A stretch of 64,000 nt of DNA from Phoronis australis. Taxonomy: Eukaryota > Phoronida > Phoronidae. The DNA lies in the NCBI GenBank assembly GCA_002633005.1, contig NMRA01000008.1, positions 1,366,956 to 1,430,955 of the forward strand. The letters run 5' to 3'. A program made the translations under genes and the position numbers. The notes under the pieces were generated by a model that was not told the origin of the DNA, made no database searches, and saw nothing but the letters and a program-made list of their open reading frames with translations. Below are positions 1 through 13,200 of this stretch, piece by piece; position 1 is the first letter of the stretch, and each line of letters starts with the position of its first letter.

Positions 1-1475
1 CCCCCCCCCCCCGCCTTAAGCCTGAAATGCGTGTTGCACATAGTGATGTATTGTGCTCATTAAAGCGACCCTTGGGTAAATATACTCTGATTATTATTCC
101 TTGTTTATTGCAAATGGTCATCAGATCTGAATTCTTAATTAGTAACTTACATGTTTTTTGTGCAATAGTGACTTTCTAAGCTTTCCGTTTAGTATTGAAA
201 TCCTGTGCAATTATTGTGCAAGCCATCTGTTAGTCCGTCCACTGCAAGCCAATCAACTGACTGTGCTGTGTGGTAATAAGTCTATGTGCAGTGTAGTTAT
301 TCAGAGTGTGTGCTTTGTGTAGTCAATTACTGTGATCTCTTGAGTTTGAAGACTTAGAGAACAAAATTGCTGTAACCAGCCGTACCAGTAAAGGGCTGAA
401 TCGTTAAACTGTAAAATGGCAAATGAAATTTATTGATGTGTTATTCATTTTGTTCTGTGAGTAGAATCCATGAAATGATTTAAATCGAATTGACTGGTGC
501 CGCAAATAATCTGGCATTCAGCGCTGACTGTCATTGAGAAGCTCGGAAGTTCCTAGGTGGCTCCGATGAAACAGAAGTACTCACTGTATAAATGGATAGT
601 AAAGTGCGACCCGCATTCTGTGAGCATGACTAGCTATCAGTCTTTGCAGATAATAAGATGTGAAGCTTTCTTCATCAGCGCGTCACCTGGAGAATACTGA
701 GCTTCCCACTAGCAAAGTGTCAGACCTCTTATGTTTTAGGGTTCGCTCAGTCTTAACGAGTGTTTTTCCGTCCTGTATGGAGTGTTGCCAACTTCTTACA
801 TCGTGGAGTGTCGATAAAAATGAATTCGGTTGTATAAAAACATTCCATTGTAGCATTACGCTCTCTTGTTGTGAAGTAACGTATAGTTACCTCGAAGACG
901 TGTGATGCTTTCATATACTGTAAATGTGTAGTGTGGTTCAACAGAGTGAATACTGATTGTAATTTATGAATGTTGCTCAAAACTTCACATTCAGTTTTCT
1001 GTAAGTACTTTCCAAACATCTTTAACTGCCATGGGTAGGTCCTGGGTGCAGATTTAGAGTGCTTGAAGTGAAAGAGTGTAATGTGCCCCCTATGGGGAAA
1101 TTGTGTGTACATGTCTATACTTACAGAACTGATGTAGTATTTTTTCAGTGCATGTTGAACACTTAACACAAACCTAGGGGGCTATCTTAGTCAGTTTAGT
1201 CTTAAAAATGAAATGAGTTATTTGTTTCCAAGTACTTGTCGAGAATTCTTTTTTGGGTGGGGGCGAATTGTCCCTGTTTATATTTTCCAGCTACCAAGTT
1301 TTCATTGTCAAAAGCACTCGGAAATGAAACGTATATTGGGTTGGTGTAACCTGTTGCATACGCAACACAAACCTAATGTTGTCAAGTACATGTACATTTC
1401 TATATAGCACATTTCTTAGTGAGACTGAAACTGTGTTCTTCTCTGTTGTTTGAATAAAAATTTTATCCACAAAAT
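1..1475 (+). other. Probable 3' UTR of a gene off the left edge
   Basis: No convincing coding segment was found here on either strand; the short open frames show no family resemblance and no matched splice sites. The stretch ends in a good AATAAA signal at 1453-1458 followed by a GT-rich segment (around 1476-1490), the usual layout of a polyadenylation site. I infer a long 3' untranslated region of a plus-strand gene whose coding part lies to the left. The window opens with a run of 12 C. The inference rests only on the poly(A) layout. Confidence 0.3.
1453..1458 (+). terminator. Candidate poly(A) signal AATAAA
   Basis: AATAAA is followed about 20 bases later by a GT-rich stretch (TAGTGTGTTCAG). 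It would end a transcript entering from the left. Confidence 0.4.
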
Positions 1476-3933
1476 AGTGTGTTCAGTTCACGTAAGATAT
1501 GATGCGTCCAGGTGGACTCTGGAGGCCTTCCCGTGTACTGCCAGCTAAAACTACTGTGCCTATAGTTAGTCTGTTGTATTAGGTTTAGGTTGAGGTAAAC
1601 AAATCATGTTCAGCAGCTGTGGGATGCACCGATGATCATCCAGCCCATGAGAAATAATGCGGTCAATTCGGCACCAAGCTGGTCCAGACATTGATTCAAA
1701 GTAGGTTTAGTAAATACCCCCACCTTTAATAAAAATATCACATCAAGTACGTGAGTGACTTAAGCAGTTGTCCTCTCAAGGCCCATTTGACAAAATACAT
1801 GCTTCTCCATGCATTCAAGCCCCCTACAGAATACAAAATGTCTGGGCATTCATTCAAGAAAATATGACATGCAAGATTGTCATGTGGTAGTTGAACTGCA
1901 GGAATGACTGGTAATGGCTCGGCTGCTTTTGGGTTGTTCAGACAAATGCACAGGCCACGCCCTCCATACTTCCATTGCGAAGTCCCACTAGCGCAAAGTA
2001 AATATGGCGTAAGTCCATAACAGTAACAGTTGCAATGCGTAATCGTTGAAACTGTTACCATGGAGAGCCGCGTTATCAAAACAGGACCTGGGGAACAAAC
2101 GATTATTGCGCATAGCTGTATATCCAGGACTCGGAGACTTTGAGCCCATTCGTGTGATTATGCCTCACCACTGACATACCAAGCTTCACTATGCGAGTAA
2201 CCATTCTATTCAAACTGACACCAAATGCTGTGGTAGTTATTCACATTGTACACTTGTGTTTGCCAACGAGATTAAGTGCTCCGGCAAGCTATTTCATAGC
2301 ACATCTAAAAACAGAAAAACTACTTCCCTGAGAAAAACTACTTCCCTGTAATTCAGCATATGTCTGTTTTTGTGTTCACTGGTGGTCTGGTCCACATTCA
2401 TAGTTCCACGTCTAATTGTTAATTTACACGAGTTACTAATATAGAAAAGAAGGTTTATGTTTGCGAAATGTCAGTCATACACACTGCATTATGAATAGAA
2501 ATGAAACGTGAAAATTTCAGCAGAATTCAAATGAAAAACAAAATCCGATCTTGTGTAATGTTTTTGATTAAAAACATTAATTTTCTGCATTTTACAAAAG
2601 ATAAAAAACTATCACCATTTCATTTGCTCTAATGTTCAGTATCAATTTGCTATAATCTTAGTCCTGAATACCTTGTAACATGCTCTTGTTGTAAATCACT
2701 AGAGATGGATATTGTGTGCCAAATCAAAAATGATTTCCAGCACAAATGATAAGATCATATAATAAGAAGAAAAGAGCTGCTCAACTTGTTGCCTCTAACT
2801 ACTACGATTTGAAAACACGATTATATGGAATGATATATATGCAAATTATCCGTTGTTCAGATCACAACAATACTTTACACTAGGTGACTTTTGTATAAGT
2901 GAGGCATCTGTATGTATCACTGTGCCAATATCCTAGTTGAGGTACACATGGCTATTTGTGAAACATTCGTGTTAAAGTGGGGACTGAGACAAGAAAACGC
3001 ACAGACAAGAGCATATCGTGTATTGTGCTTGACAATGTACAGCATTTTATACATAGAGTAGCTCAGTGATTTGAGTTCAGGACTCCCTGTTGTACAATTG
3101 GTCTTATTTTGTTTCTTATCATGTCAAGAATTGTACAATGAAACTTGCCTTAACTCAAAATCCAACTTTGCTGGTGGTTTTGTAATTGGCCCAGTTGTGT
3201 TGCACACCCAGCAGAATTAATGAAGAACATAATATTAAAACGTTAAAAGTCACATTTCTTGTCCAATTTTCAAAATTATCAAACCTAATCACGTTTTTTG
3301 CTTTTCCCAAACTATTCAAATATGCCACTTACAAACTTTCAAAACAAAAATTTAAGAATACCATTATCGCCGCCATGTTTACGGTGGTCTCATTATCTAG
3401 AGAACGATAACATCAGCAACCTGAGGCGCTTTAATTAACCACAACAGCATTGGCAGATTCTGTGGGGTGCAAACCGGTCAAGTTGTCCAGTCTTGACCGG
3501 TTAGGGTGTCAAAGTGGGATTCTTTTCATGCTCAAATTAGAACTGATTTCTGGGTTTGGCAAATTCTGATAGTTCAATTTTTCTTCCAACCAGGCATGTC
3601 AAATTTCAGTTCACAGCGTAACCTGAAACTTTATGAACTTGTCTCAAGAAATAACCGACTCAGTTCTTTCCAAGACCGAAATCACCTCCAGTTTGACTTA
3701 GAAACAATTTGACAACAGTTTTATAATGATTAGTGGCCTCATTCAAACTTGTTGTTTTGACAGAAAGCACGGGTTCATTGCCGCTTTAAGAAAAATATTT
3801 ACAAACGCATTATTTTGAATATATTTGCGCATAGAGACTAAGTGAAACATGTGGCACATTGTAAATAAATTACCAGGTACTCCACTATCAAAAACAATAA
3901 AAACATAAAATAAACTACTATTTACATCAAGCA
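1476..3933. other. Intergenic, no gene recognised
   Basis: No coding exon could be supported. The open frame on the minus strand at 1738-2079 (113 codons) has no recognisable domain. A perfect 18-base direct duplication (AGAAAAACTACTTCCCTG) lies at 2313-2330 and 2331-2348. The part next to 3934 should hold the SIL1 3' UTR; no clear minus-strand AATAAA is seen close to the stop, and an ATTAAA is present at 3431-3436. Confidence 0.4.
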
Positions 3934-4219
3934 CTAAAGTTCTTGTTTTTCTAACACTTTTTTAACTATTCCCCTGGCTTTATTTGCCATAGAATCAAAG
4001 TAATCGTCACCATCTTCGTCTGTCAGAGACAGCTCATCGTATTCACTTTCTAAATGCCTCAGCCACCCTACACTTTGCTGGAAGTCCTTTTGACACGGTG
4101 ACGCCACGAGATCCATTGCATTTAGCACCTTCTCACGACTATCGTGTACTGTAATTTCTAACAGGGGAGGTAATATCCTACACCATCCATGCTCCAGAAG
4201 GGCATCCAACAACGGTACT
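3934..4219 (-). CDS. SIL1: SIL1 exon 9 (C-terminus and stop)
   Basis: Acceptor TTTCAG at 4220. It encodes VPLLDALLEHGWCRILPPLL, which fits vertebrate LLPGLWEQGWCEI, then HDSREKVLNAM (human HDAREKVLQTL), then an acidic stretch and the terminal residues VLEKQEL before TAA at 3934-3936. Human SIL1 ends differently, so the KDEL-like tail is specific to this lineage or variable in the family. Confidence 0.92.
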
Positions 4220-7200
4220 CTGAAAGAAATCATTTGGTTCAACTCAATAAATGCATTTCAATCGACTTAGACAAACTTTTACATCAGACTAGCACAGACA
4301 TAGCTAGAAAGTCTTCTTGCCTCACAAACCGCATGGGAATTCTCACTAAATAAGGTTCCGTGTCCTAAACTCAATTCTTTACTCATTCACGCACTTGTTT
4401 GCAACACAAGAAATGCCGTTTGTAAGAACCGTGGTTTATAAAAAAGAAATCTGATCCGAAGAAAATAATTGTACTGGCAGATTAAGAAAGTAACATTCAT
4501 GACCTAAGAACACTTGACAAAGAGAATGTCTGTGCTGCTCGAGAGTGAAAACTGACTACCAATGTAGCAAAAATATTGTCAATTTCTATTCAATTACTAT
4601 AACAAAAACTCGTCTCCAGTGCCTGGTTGCATGAAACAGTTCTAAATTCCCTACATCTTTGCATATCTGTGTCTTTCTTTACTCACAGATGTAATCTTTT
4701 TTCAACTATTTCGTCTTTATTACGCCTCCTTTTTAACTAAATAAAAGACATTTTCAATCAAATAATAATTAAAAACTGACCCCTGAGATCAATGAAAAAA
4801 TAGGGACTTAGTCCTTAAATTAGGGACTTTGCTCAAAAAGATCCCAATATATTTTCCATAACATGAAGCGTTCAATGCAGTTTACTCTCCATTTGTATCA
4901 AAGCCAAACGTCTACTTAGTAAAGAAACTAACATTAGAAATGACGATCGGCGTTTTCACCAGTCCACAAATATGCAGTAAATTTAGAGAACTTAGTTGAG
5001 TCCCTATTTGAGACTGTTTCATGCAACTGGGCACAGTTATCAAAAAGCGCTTTCTAAAACGCATCTGTTTAACCCATAGAACAGTGTCGTCTACATAAAC
5101 AAGCTAGTATGTAAAGAAGAGTCTGAATAAAGTCGCAGGACCAGCAAATCATGAAACTTACTTTTTATATTGCTTGAATTTCTCCACTTCCACTGAGTTA
5201 TTCTCATCTAGATGCTTTTCTGTCAAACGCTGAAAATACATCCAATTACCAATTATTCACATCTCATTTAGCAATGAGTAAATTACTTTCCGACAGGAGT
5301 TAGGACAAGCCTCTTTGCACACTGGAGACAACCATCCAAACACAATCAATGCAAACCCATCCATTGGACTTGCAAGGCAGTCCATGTTATGAAGAGTCTT
5401 TTAAAAATAACAATATGGACAAACCCAGAACTCACGAGACATTATATTTGGAATGGAAACGACACAAAGGAAATTCAAACTAAGCATTAAAAAAAATTGT
5501 ATAAAAATGACTAACTATACTACTCCAAATACACGTACGATGACAACTTTAGAGTGCATCCCTTGAATTTTCCCTCTACAGTGTATACCCTATTTCCCTT
5601 ACCTGTTCATTAAGGAGATCGTTCATGAGAGACACCACCTTGATATGGAGCGCCTCGGCACCAGGAATGCTAAAGAGAGATAGTAGAGAGGAGACCCCGC
5701 CCAACTGTAGGAACCTGTACTGTGCGTGCGGGAAGTGACGGATAGTGGAAGAGATTGCGTAGATGACTCGGCTCCGCAGTTTGATGGATTTCTCTGTGTT
5801 CACCATGTGAATGAGCTGTTGCAGTAAACCTGCCTCCAACGCTTTGATTTGCACTTTAGGATTGCTGTAAACGGAAACAACGCAACAGTGTTGTGGCGAT
5901 TCTTTGATTATTTCTAATGAACAAATGCTCACACCGGACTCGTCTCCTTCAATCACAGATCTAGACATTTTCTGCATCCAGACCACCACTACTCAATCAC
6001 ATCGCACACTGTTGAGAAAGTGTTGCGGCAATTTTCGGAGCACACCTTGCAGCATTGGCTGGTAAAAATTTTCATTGAAACATTGTTGTTACTCAATTCG
6101 GAACAACTGACATGTTGAAATTGTGTTGGCAGTCACACCCTGTTTTGTCTTGCAACGGGAATAATATTCAGATTCTAACTGACAGCAACGCACACCAATT
6201 TTTACAATGTCTGTGATTAAAACAACAAACTCCATGTCAGTGAAACTACCATACCAAGCTCAGAGGAAAGTAAAAATTATTAGAGAACACAAATTCAGAC
6301 ATGCCGCACAAATTTCAAATCAAAATTGAAACAAAAGTGCGACTTACAGGTCCTTTAAATCTACTTAAAATATGTGAGCCAATTGAAACACAGTAATTAT
6401 GTTTTTAAATGATCGATGAAAATAGAATCACAAATGCTGTTTGTTGTAGAAAACAAATTAAGAACCTTAATCATGTCTGTCACCAGTAAACAAAAGCGAA
6501 ATTCTTCAGCTTTACAACAAGAGTCAAAAGTTTGATTTATACCTGACAAAACTTAACAGTTACAGTTTTTCCTTAGACTTAAAACAAAGTTTCAATAAAA
6601 GCTGAACTCGAGACAAAAACAAAATGTGAGCGATACACTGGCTCGACGTTACATTTTGGAGTAACTTAAAAAGTACAAGATCGCAGCCACCAGTAACAAC
6701 CAGCTAGTCTCCAGGCTCCAGTAGTTTCAAGTAGTCTTTAAAACATTGAGACTATCCTCAATTTTCATCCTACCTCTGAGTAGCTGCTCCCAAAACAAAC
6801 GCAGCTCCACTCCGTATCTCCTCATGGCTGGTGTCATTGAGACTCTTCGACATTTCAACCAGTCCACCCAGGTCAGCAAAATAAACACCATTATCAACCT
6901 GGTAACAAAATAGCCACGTAGTGAGTAAAGAACTAGTCACAAAATCCCTAAACACACTCGTTTATGGTTTGGAAAATTATGAGACCAATGCTGACAATTG
7001 TGTATGACCTTAAGAAAAAATATAATTGTGGCCAGGATTAGTGTTGAATGGAACAGACATTTTGAAGTTGTTAGAGCTACAAAACAGTAACACCTGCTGT
7101 TTTTGCAACTTTGTTACAAATTGCCAATTCACGCCACTGTCTGTCAGACATTCACTGAAATCAAAGCTTGGACCAGTTAAATATGCTAAAATACTCAGTT

Positions 7201-10200
7201 ATCTACTGGGTAGGATTTAGCTCAGACAGTAGAGCATTTGGATGCAACGTGAGCGTTTCGGGTTTGATTATGCGGTGATGTTGATCTCAGAAAAAAAGAT
7301 TTTCTTCTCAATAATGTCACATTAATCCGCTAAGTACCAATTATTACACAACCACTGAAACTTCTAATCTCTGACTGACTAAAACAGGGTACGATAACTT
7401 CTGATATACTGTAATATTGACCAAGGTGGCTATGAAATATCACTTTTCATTTATGCTACCCAAACATCAGATGTCAGATCTGACCAATCAGAGTACTACA
7501 GGAAAGCAGCAAAAAAACAAGCAATATCTCATAACACACAAAATATCTGAGGATTGAAAAACCAGTGCTCGTGCAATAAAACAAATGTATACCAGCCTCT
7601 TGGCTATATCAGATCATATGGACCTCAGGACATCGAACATTTCTCCCCATTGGTCCAAATGAAAAGATATCACTCACGATTGGTCGATACTTGAAAACTA
7701 CATCAATCTGAAGACAGATGCTATTTCACATATTAACTAATCTCTGAAATAACTGGTGTTGGCATTGATCATATTAAACAAAGTTAAAGCTTGTGAATAT
7801 TGGAAAGAAGTCCAACAAATTTACACATTCTAGCTTTTACCAACATGTAAACCCAGACAGATCTTGCATCAGGTAAGACACCTGTAGTTGTACCTTCCCA
7901 AACAAGCACCTGAGCTTACACGCTGACACACAGAACACACCAAAAGTAATCACAAAAACTGATCTGCTATTCCGTCACGACTGCCGGACACAAGTGCAAA
8001 TCATAATATTAGTAGTGATTCGGCATGACTAAAAGTGATAGAGAATTTACTAGAAAGTGAACATATTAAAAAAAAATAGTTCCATAATTGCAGAGTGGCA
8101 ACACACTGCCAGACATTTTAACAACAAACAGAATTAGCTGCCACTAAGTTGCAACAGCATTTTTCTAATGAGGCCAGAAGGTGCTAATTATCAAGGCTCC
8201 TCGCCTGAATAGACTGATGGTAGGAAGCAGTTCAGCACTATCGACATGTCAGTGATCTAACAGTAACATGTGACTACCTGAATACATACATTTCTACAGG
8301 TAGGACTGTTAGCCCACTGACGCAGCATGGTAAATCTAAAATTACATATTACTTTTGCCCCGTACTGTCTACGGTTGTCAGTAACCCCATCTAGTATTTA
8401 TGTTACCTGGTGAACAAGAAATTCTATGTCATCAAGTAGTTCGACTCTGGTTGCCACGGTTGCATTAACGGACTTGAACTTGTCAACCAGCTCGGTGAGA
8501 ATTTCGGCATCAGTTTTTATGTCAGCCTCCATTTTTCGCATGTCTTCCTTAAGTTCTTCGTATGAGCGGAACTTCTTCTTCAGAGCTTCAGCCTTCACCT
8601 GAAAACAGTCAGGATATCATGACTACCAGCAGAATACTACCCTGCTAAACCAACACGTGAGCTTATTAAAGTGCCTATCAGTAGAAAAAGTCTCCTGTAT
8701 TAAACTGCCTAGCAGTAGGCGATTCTCATGGGAGGCTATTTTCAGATGGAACAGTTCATCATTTCAAATATATCACAAAAGCACTCACAGCCCTGGGGGG
8801 AATTTTACAGTCAAAGTTAAGTTTGGTGTTGTCTACTTCGGTGTCTTTTTGTTGATGCACTGCCAGGAACAAAGGAATTAACTTAAGAAGTGTTCAATAC
8901 TAACTTCTTATTAACATAAAAATTTGTTTTACTGAATGTGCATCATTTGATGATGAGTTTTGGTTACACATGCTTGTGCTGAAATTATAAAAGTTTTAAC
9001 GAAAACGAAACAACAAATGGTTTCAACAATAATTTCATTGTACGATTATTACAATTTTAAACCCTAATAGTTTATTAATTAATTAATTAAATAGCATTGA
9101 ATGACATACAATACACCTCAAATATAATAGTACAAAATTCCGCTCGCACTCAGCCACCACGGCAGGAATTTTGCTAGCGATCAATAGCCATGAAGAGGGA
9201 ATTCCTAGTAATTCTGTCCAATTGCTTTTTTTAAATAGCGCAGTGGGGCCCAGTGCGATTTAAACCCACGGCCTTGAGAACAGGAGGCAGAAAGTCAACC
9301 CAATATGGCACACTGTTTCCTCCCAATTATTTTTGATGTGAATTGCGTTCAACTAGAAATAGTATACAAAGTACAAACCTCTTCATCCTGGACATCGTCT
9401 TTGTTGGCTTTGAAATTCTTTAAAGCTTCCTTCAACTGATTGACCGTGAAATCTTTCCTGTCAGCATTAACCATGCCTATACAAGACAAGGGTGTGGGAT
9501 ACAGTCAATACCAATAACTACACAGTACATCAATATGAGACCTGCTGCAGGCCAGGCAAAAAGCCCTTGAAAAACTGCAGGCAATTTTGCCTTATAAATT
9601 TGTCGATTTTTGGCAAGAAGAATTTTCGTCAACTTTCTAGATATTTCTTATCAAGTTAATGTAATTTCACAACTGTCTCATCAAAAGTGAATCTCAAAGA
9701 AAATGCTGTATGAATACATTAACATTCTTTAAAGTGAAATGCAATCTGTTTTTGATGTAACGCTTAGTAAAAATACAGATCCCCTGTTATCTAGGAGATG
9801 CTATCATTTAATTACCGTTCTTCTGGTGAGTATTTACCACCCATGGAACAATAGAATGTAGCACGGATGGCTTAGTAAAAGACGTTCGTCTTGGTTCTAC
9901 ATTCACGTCCGTTGAGCAAACACAGTGTCCAGTTACTCACTGAACACGGTCGTTTTTGTTCACTGGAGGTGAATGCAGAACCAAAATGCAAGGCTTTTAT
10001 AGGGATATTTAAGTCACTTTTTTGTTCCATGGAATAATAACATAACACTGATTGTGAAGCCATTTCAGGGGCTTCAAGGGGTATACGCTGGATGCGCAAT
10101 TATCACTGCCTCTGTTTCCGTCCACAAAAAGGGCGGAAAGTGAAATCAAGTGTCTTAATTCTTCAGGCAACTCTCATCCTAACGCTGTCAGATTAAAGAA

Positions 10201-13200
10201 CAATAAAGAGTAACTGAGCAGAGGGACTTGTGGTTTTATGACCCTCCAGAGTAGGCTGCCTGCCAACTCCAGATGGTCTATCAGGACAAAATATTGTTAT
10301 GAATGCACGTCATAAGAACAACAATTAACATAAAAAACATCTCTCCAAGACAACTGGAGATTTATATTTTTCCCAAGTGGTAATATGAGAAATGACTGCT
10401 TTCCCTTACATGTTCATAGAACATCTTGAGCTACAAACCTTCTTTGTCGCCTTTTTTCCAATACTTTGTCCCATCATCTCCCTCCATCAGTTTGGCTTCC
10501 TTCAAGCCTGTCTCCAGATTGATACGCACATGCAGACCTATAATGGCAGTCAATTGTCACCAGCAAGTATCACTTTAAAAAGGACAATGTTATGATTTAA
10601 TCTTCAATTACATATTAACGAGTTGCTTTATTCAGTCTGCGACTGCAAGACTGTGACAATGTCAAGACACAAGAAACACAATGGTTGATACTTGATTTAA
10701 CATAGAGTCGAAGAGAAAAAATAGAAGAAAAATGAAACCACAAATCAATGGAGAACAGACAGATTTTCAACATAAATTCGGCAGAGTTTCAAAAACAAAA
10801 AAATGCAACTAAAATCCTGACCACATCTTCAGAGTAGAACACTTTTCAATTCCAGCAAATTCTCCACAAAATCTTAACAGGAGTGGCTCCAAGCACTTTG
10901 TCAAAATCATGACAACTTGCCTTGCAAGACCATTTATAAACAAAAAGGTGCAGCAACAAGACATTAAACTCTCATACCACAAGTTTGACAAAAATGCCAT
11001 TTTACGTTGACAGATGTTTGACTAAATTGCCAGCAAGGATATAGCTACATCACTAAAAAAATACAAACACATGCCATAGTTTTATAATTGCAAATCAACA
11101 ACTACACAGCTTTGGCCTTCACGATCTTGACATTTAGTGTCAAAGTTAAAATTGTATATGTCCAAACACTTCATGGTGAAAAATGCGTTCAAATGTGACC
11201 AATAACACAGGACCCACTTGTGGCAAATGAGGTTACAGTGCCTAAAATCATACTGACCTTTTGGAATAGCTTGCCCCGACTTCACCACTTGCCATTCATG
11301 AGTAGGAATGAACACCTCAGAACTCAGTACTTCCTTTTCGGTCTCGACCACACCATCTACAACAACAAAAGATGTTTTTATTTGACTTGGACTGTCTGTA
11401 GAGTTATAAACTCAAGATTTCGGAGTTAGCAACTTTTTCACAAGACTGCTCATATGTTCATGTTGATTGCTGCTGTGGTAATGCCATTTTGATTCCTTTC
11501 AAAAATTTTTTAGGGATGTAATGGCGATCTCATCGTGAATCAATCCCGGGATCCCTCCAACAGCGAGCCACTACTTTACCACAGCACCATGAACATGTCC
11601 TCAAACGTGAAAGTCTTTTATGCATTTTACGTCATCTGGATTCAAATTTATTTGTAAATATTTACCGCAAAACATAAACCTACATCAAGACATTGCATTT
11701 CCATCCATCATGCTGCTGCTTGAAAGGTGTGTATTCAAATGCTAAAATGTTCAATAAGTGCCATCTGTGTGGACTTAAGCGTGCGCACGCTGACATGCTG
11801 ACATGTAGCTTGTAATCACACTGATATAGCCCAATCACGTTTGTCAATTGTTTCGCATTAAAAAACAAACGTTGCGTGACTGCAAAACATGGCATCTTTC
11901 CCAAAATGTAATATGATCCAACCTCTACCTCAATAATTGTCACATTCTTGGAGTCCGAAAACTGACCACGCTGAAAGTCAGGGAACCTGCCTAGTGTTTC
12001 CATCTAGTGTCAGGCATGGAATCACCCTATTCCCCATCCACATGGATGGATCAGGGAGACAATGGGAAAGGATGAAACAGGTGTCAACTGAGGTGTGTAC
12101 AGGAGAGAAAGGTTATACCACCTCATGATCATTTGTAAACATGAAACCCCTCCCTACCTTGCAGCAACTCCATGTCAGAGGAAACCAAAGTAAGAGACAG
12201 TAAACGAATCTGGCTATAACACTGCCACTCAAAAAAAATGCTCTGATAATCAAGTGGTTGAAATTAATTTAAGTAGATCATGGCAAAAAATATCTCCAAA
12301 GACCCTTCGTAATGGGTAACTCAAACATCGATCAATTTTGACATTAATTNTAGGCTGCCTGCCAACTCCAGATGGTCCATCAGGACAAAATATTGTTATG
12401 AATGCACGTCATAAGAACAACAATTAACATAAAAAACATCTCTCCAAGACAACTGGAGATTTATATTTTTCCCAAGTGGTAATATGAGAAATGACTGCTT
12501 TCCCTTACATGTTCATAGAACATCTTGAGCTACAAACCTTCTTTGTCGCCTTTTTTCCAATACTTTGTCCCATCATCTCCCTCCATCAGTTTGGCTTCCT
12601 TCAAGCCTGTCTCCAGATTGATACGCACATGCAGACCTATAATGGCAGTCAATTGTCACCAGCAAGTATCACTTTAAAAAGGACAATGTTATGATTTAAT
12701 CTTCAATTACATATTAACGAGTTGCTTTATTCAGTCTGCGACTGCAAGACTGTGACAATGTCAAGACACAAGAAACACAATGGTTGATACTTGATTTAAC
12801 ATAGAGTCGAAGAGAAAAAATAGAAGAAAAATGAAACCACAAATCAATGGAGAACAGACAGATTTTCAACATAAATTCGGCAGAGTTTCAAAAACAAAAA
12901 AATGCAACTAAAATCCTGACCACATCTTCAGAGTAGAACACTTTTCAATTCCAGCAAATTCTCCACAAAATCTTAACAGGAGTGGCTCCAAGCACTTTGT
13001 CAAAATCATGACAACTTGCCTTGCAAGACCATTTATAAACAAAAAGGTGCAGCAACAAGACATTAAACTCTCATACCACAAGTTTGACAAAAATGCCATT
13101 TTACGTTGACAGATGTTTGACTAAATTGCCAGCAAGGATATAGCTACATCACTAAAAAAATACAAACACATGCCATAGTTTTATAATTGCAAATCAACAA

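Noticed and set aside
1-12. C homopolymer at the window start as a telomere or scaffold-end signal
   Set aside because: A single 12-base run without telomeric repeats; probably an ordinary homopolymer at the window edge.
1738-2079. 113-codon minus-strand frame
   Set aside because: No family resemblance and no splice partners; its length is possible by chance in this composition.
7212-7280. Working tRNA gene
   Set aside because: A and B boxes are decayed and the arms do not pair as a full cloverleaf; kept as a SINE relic.
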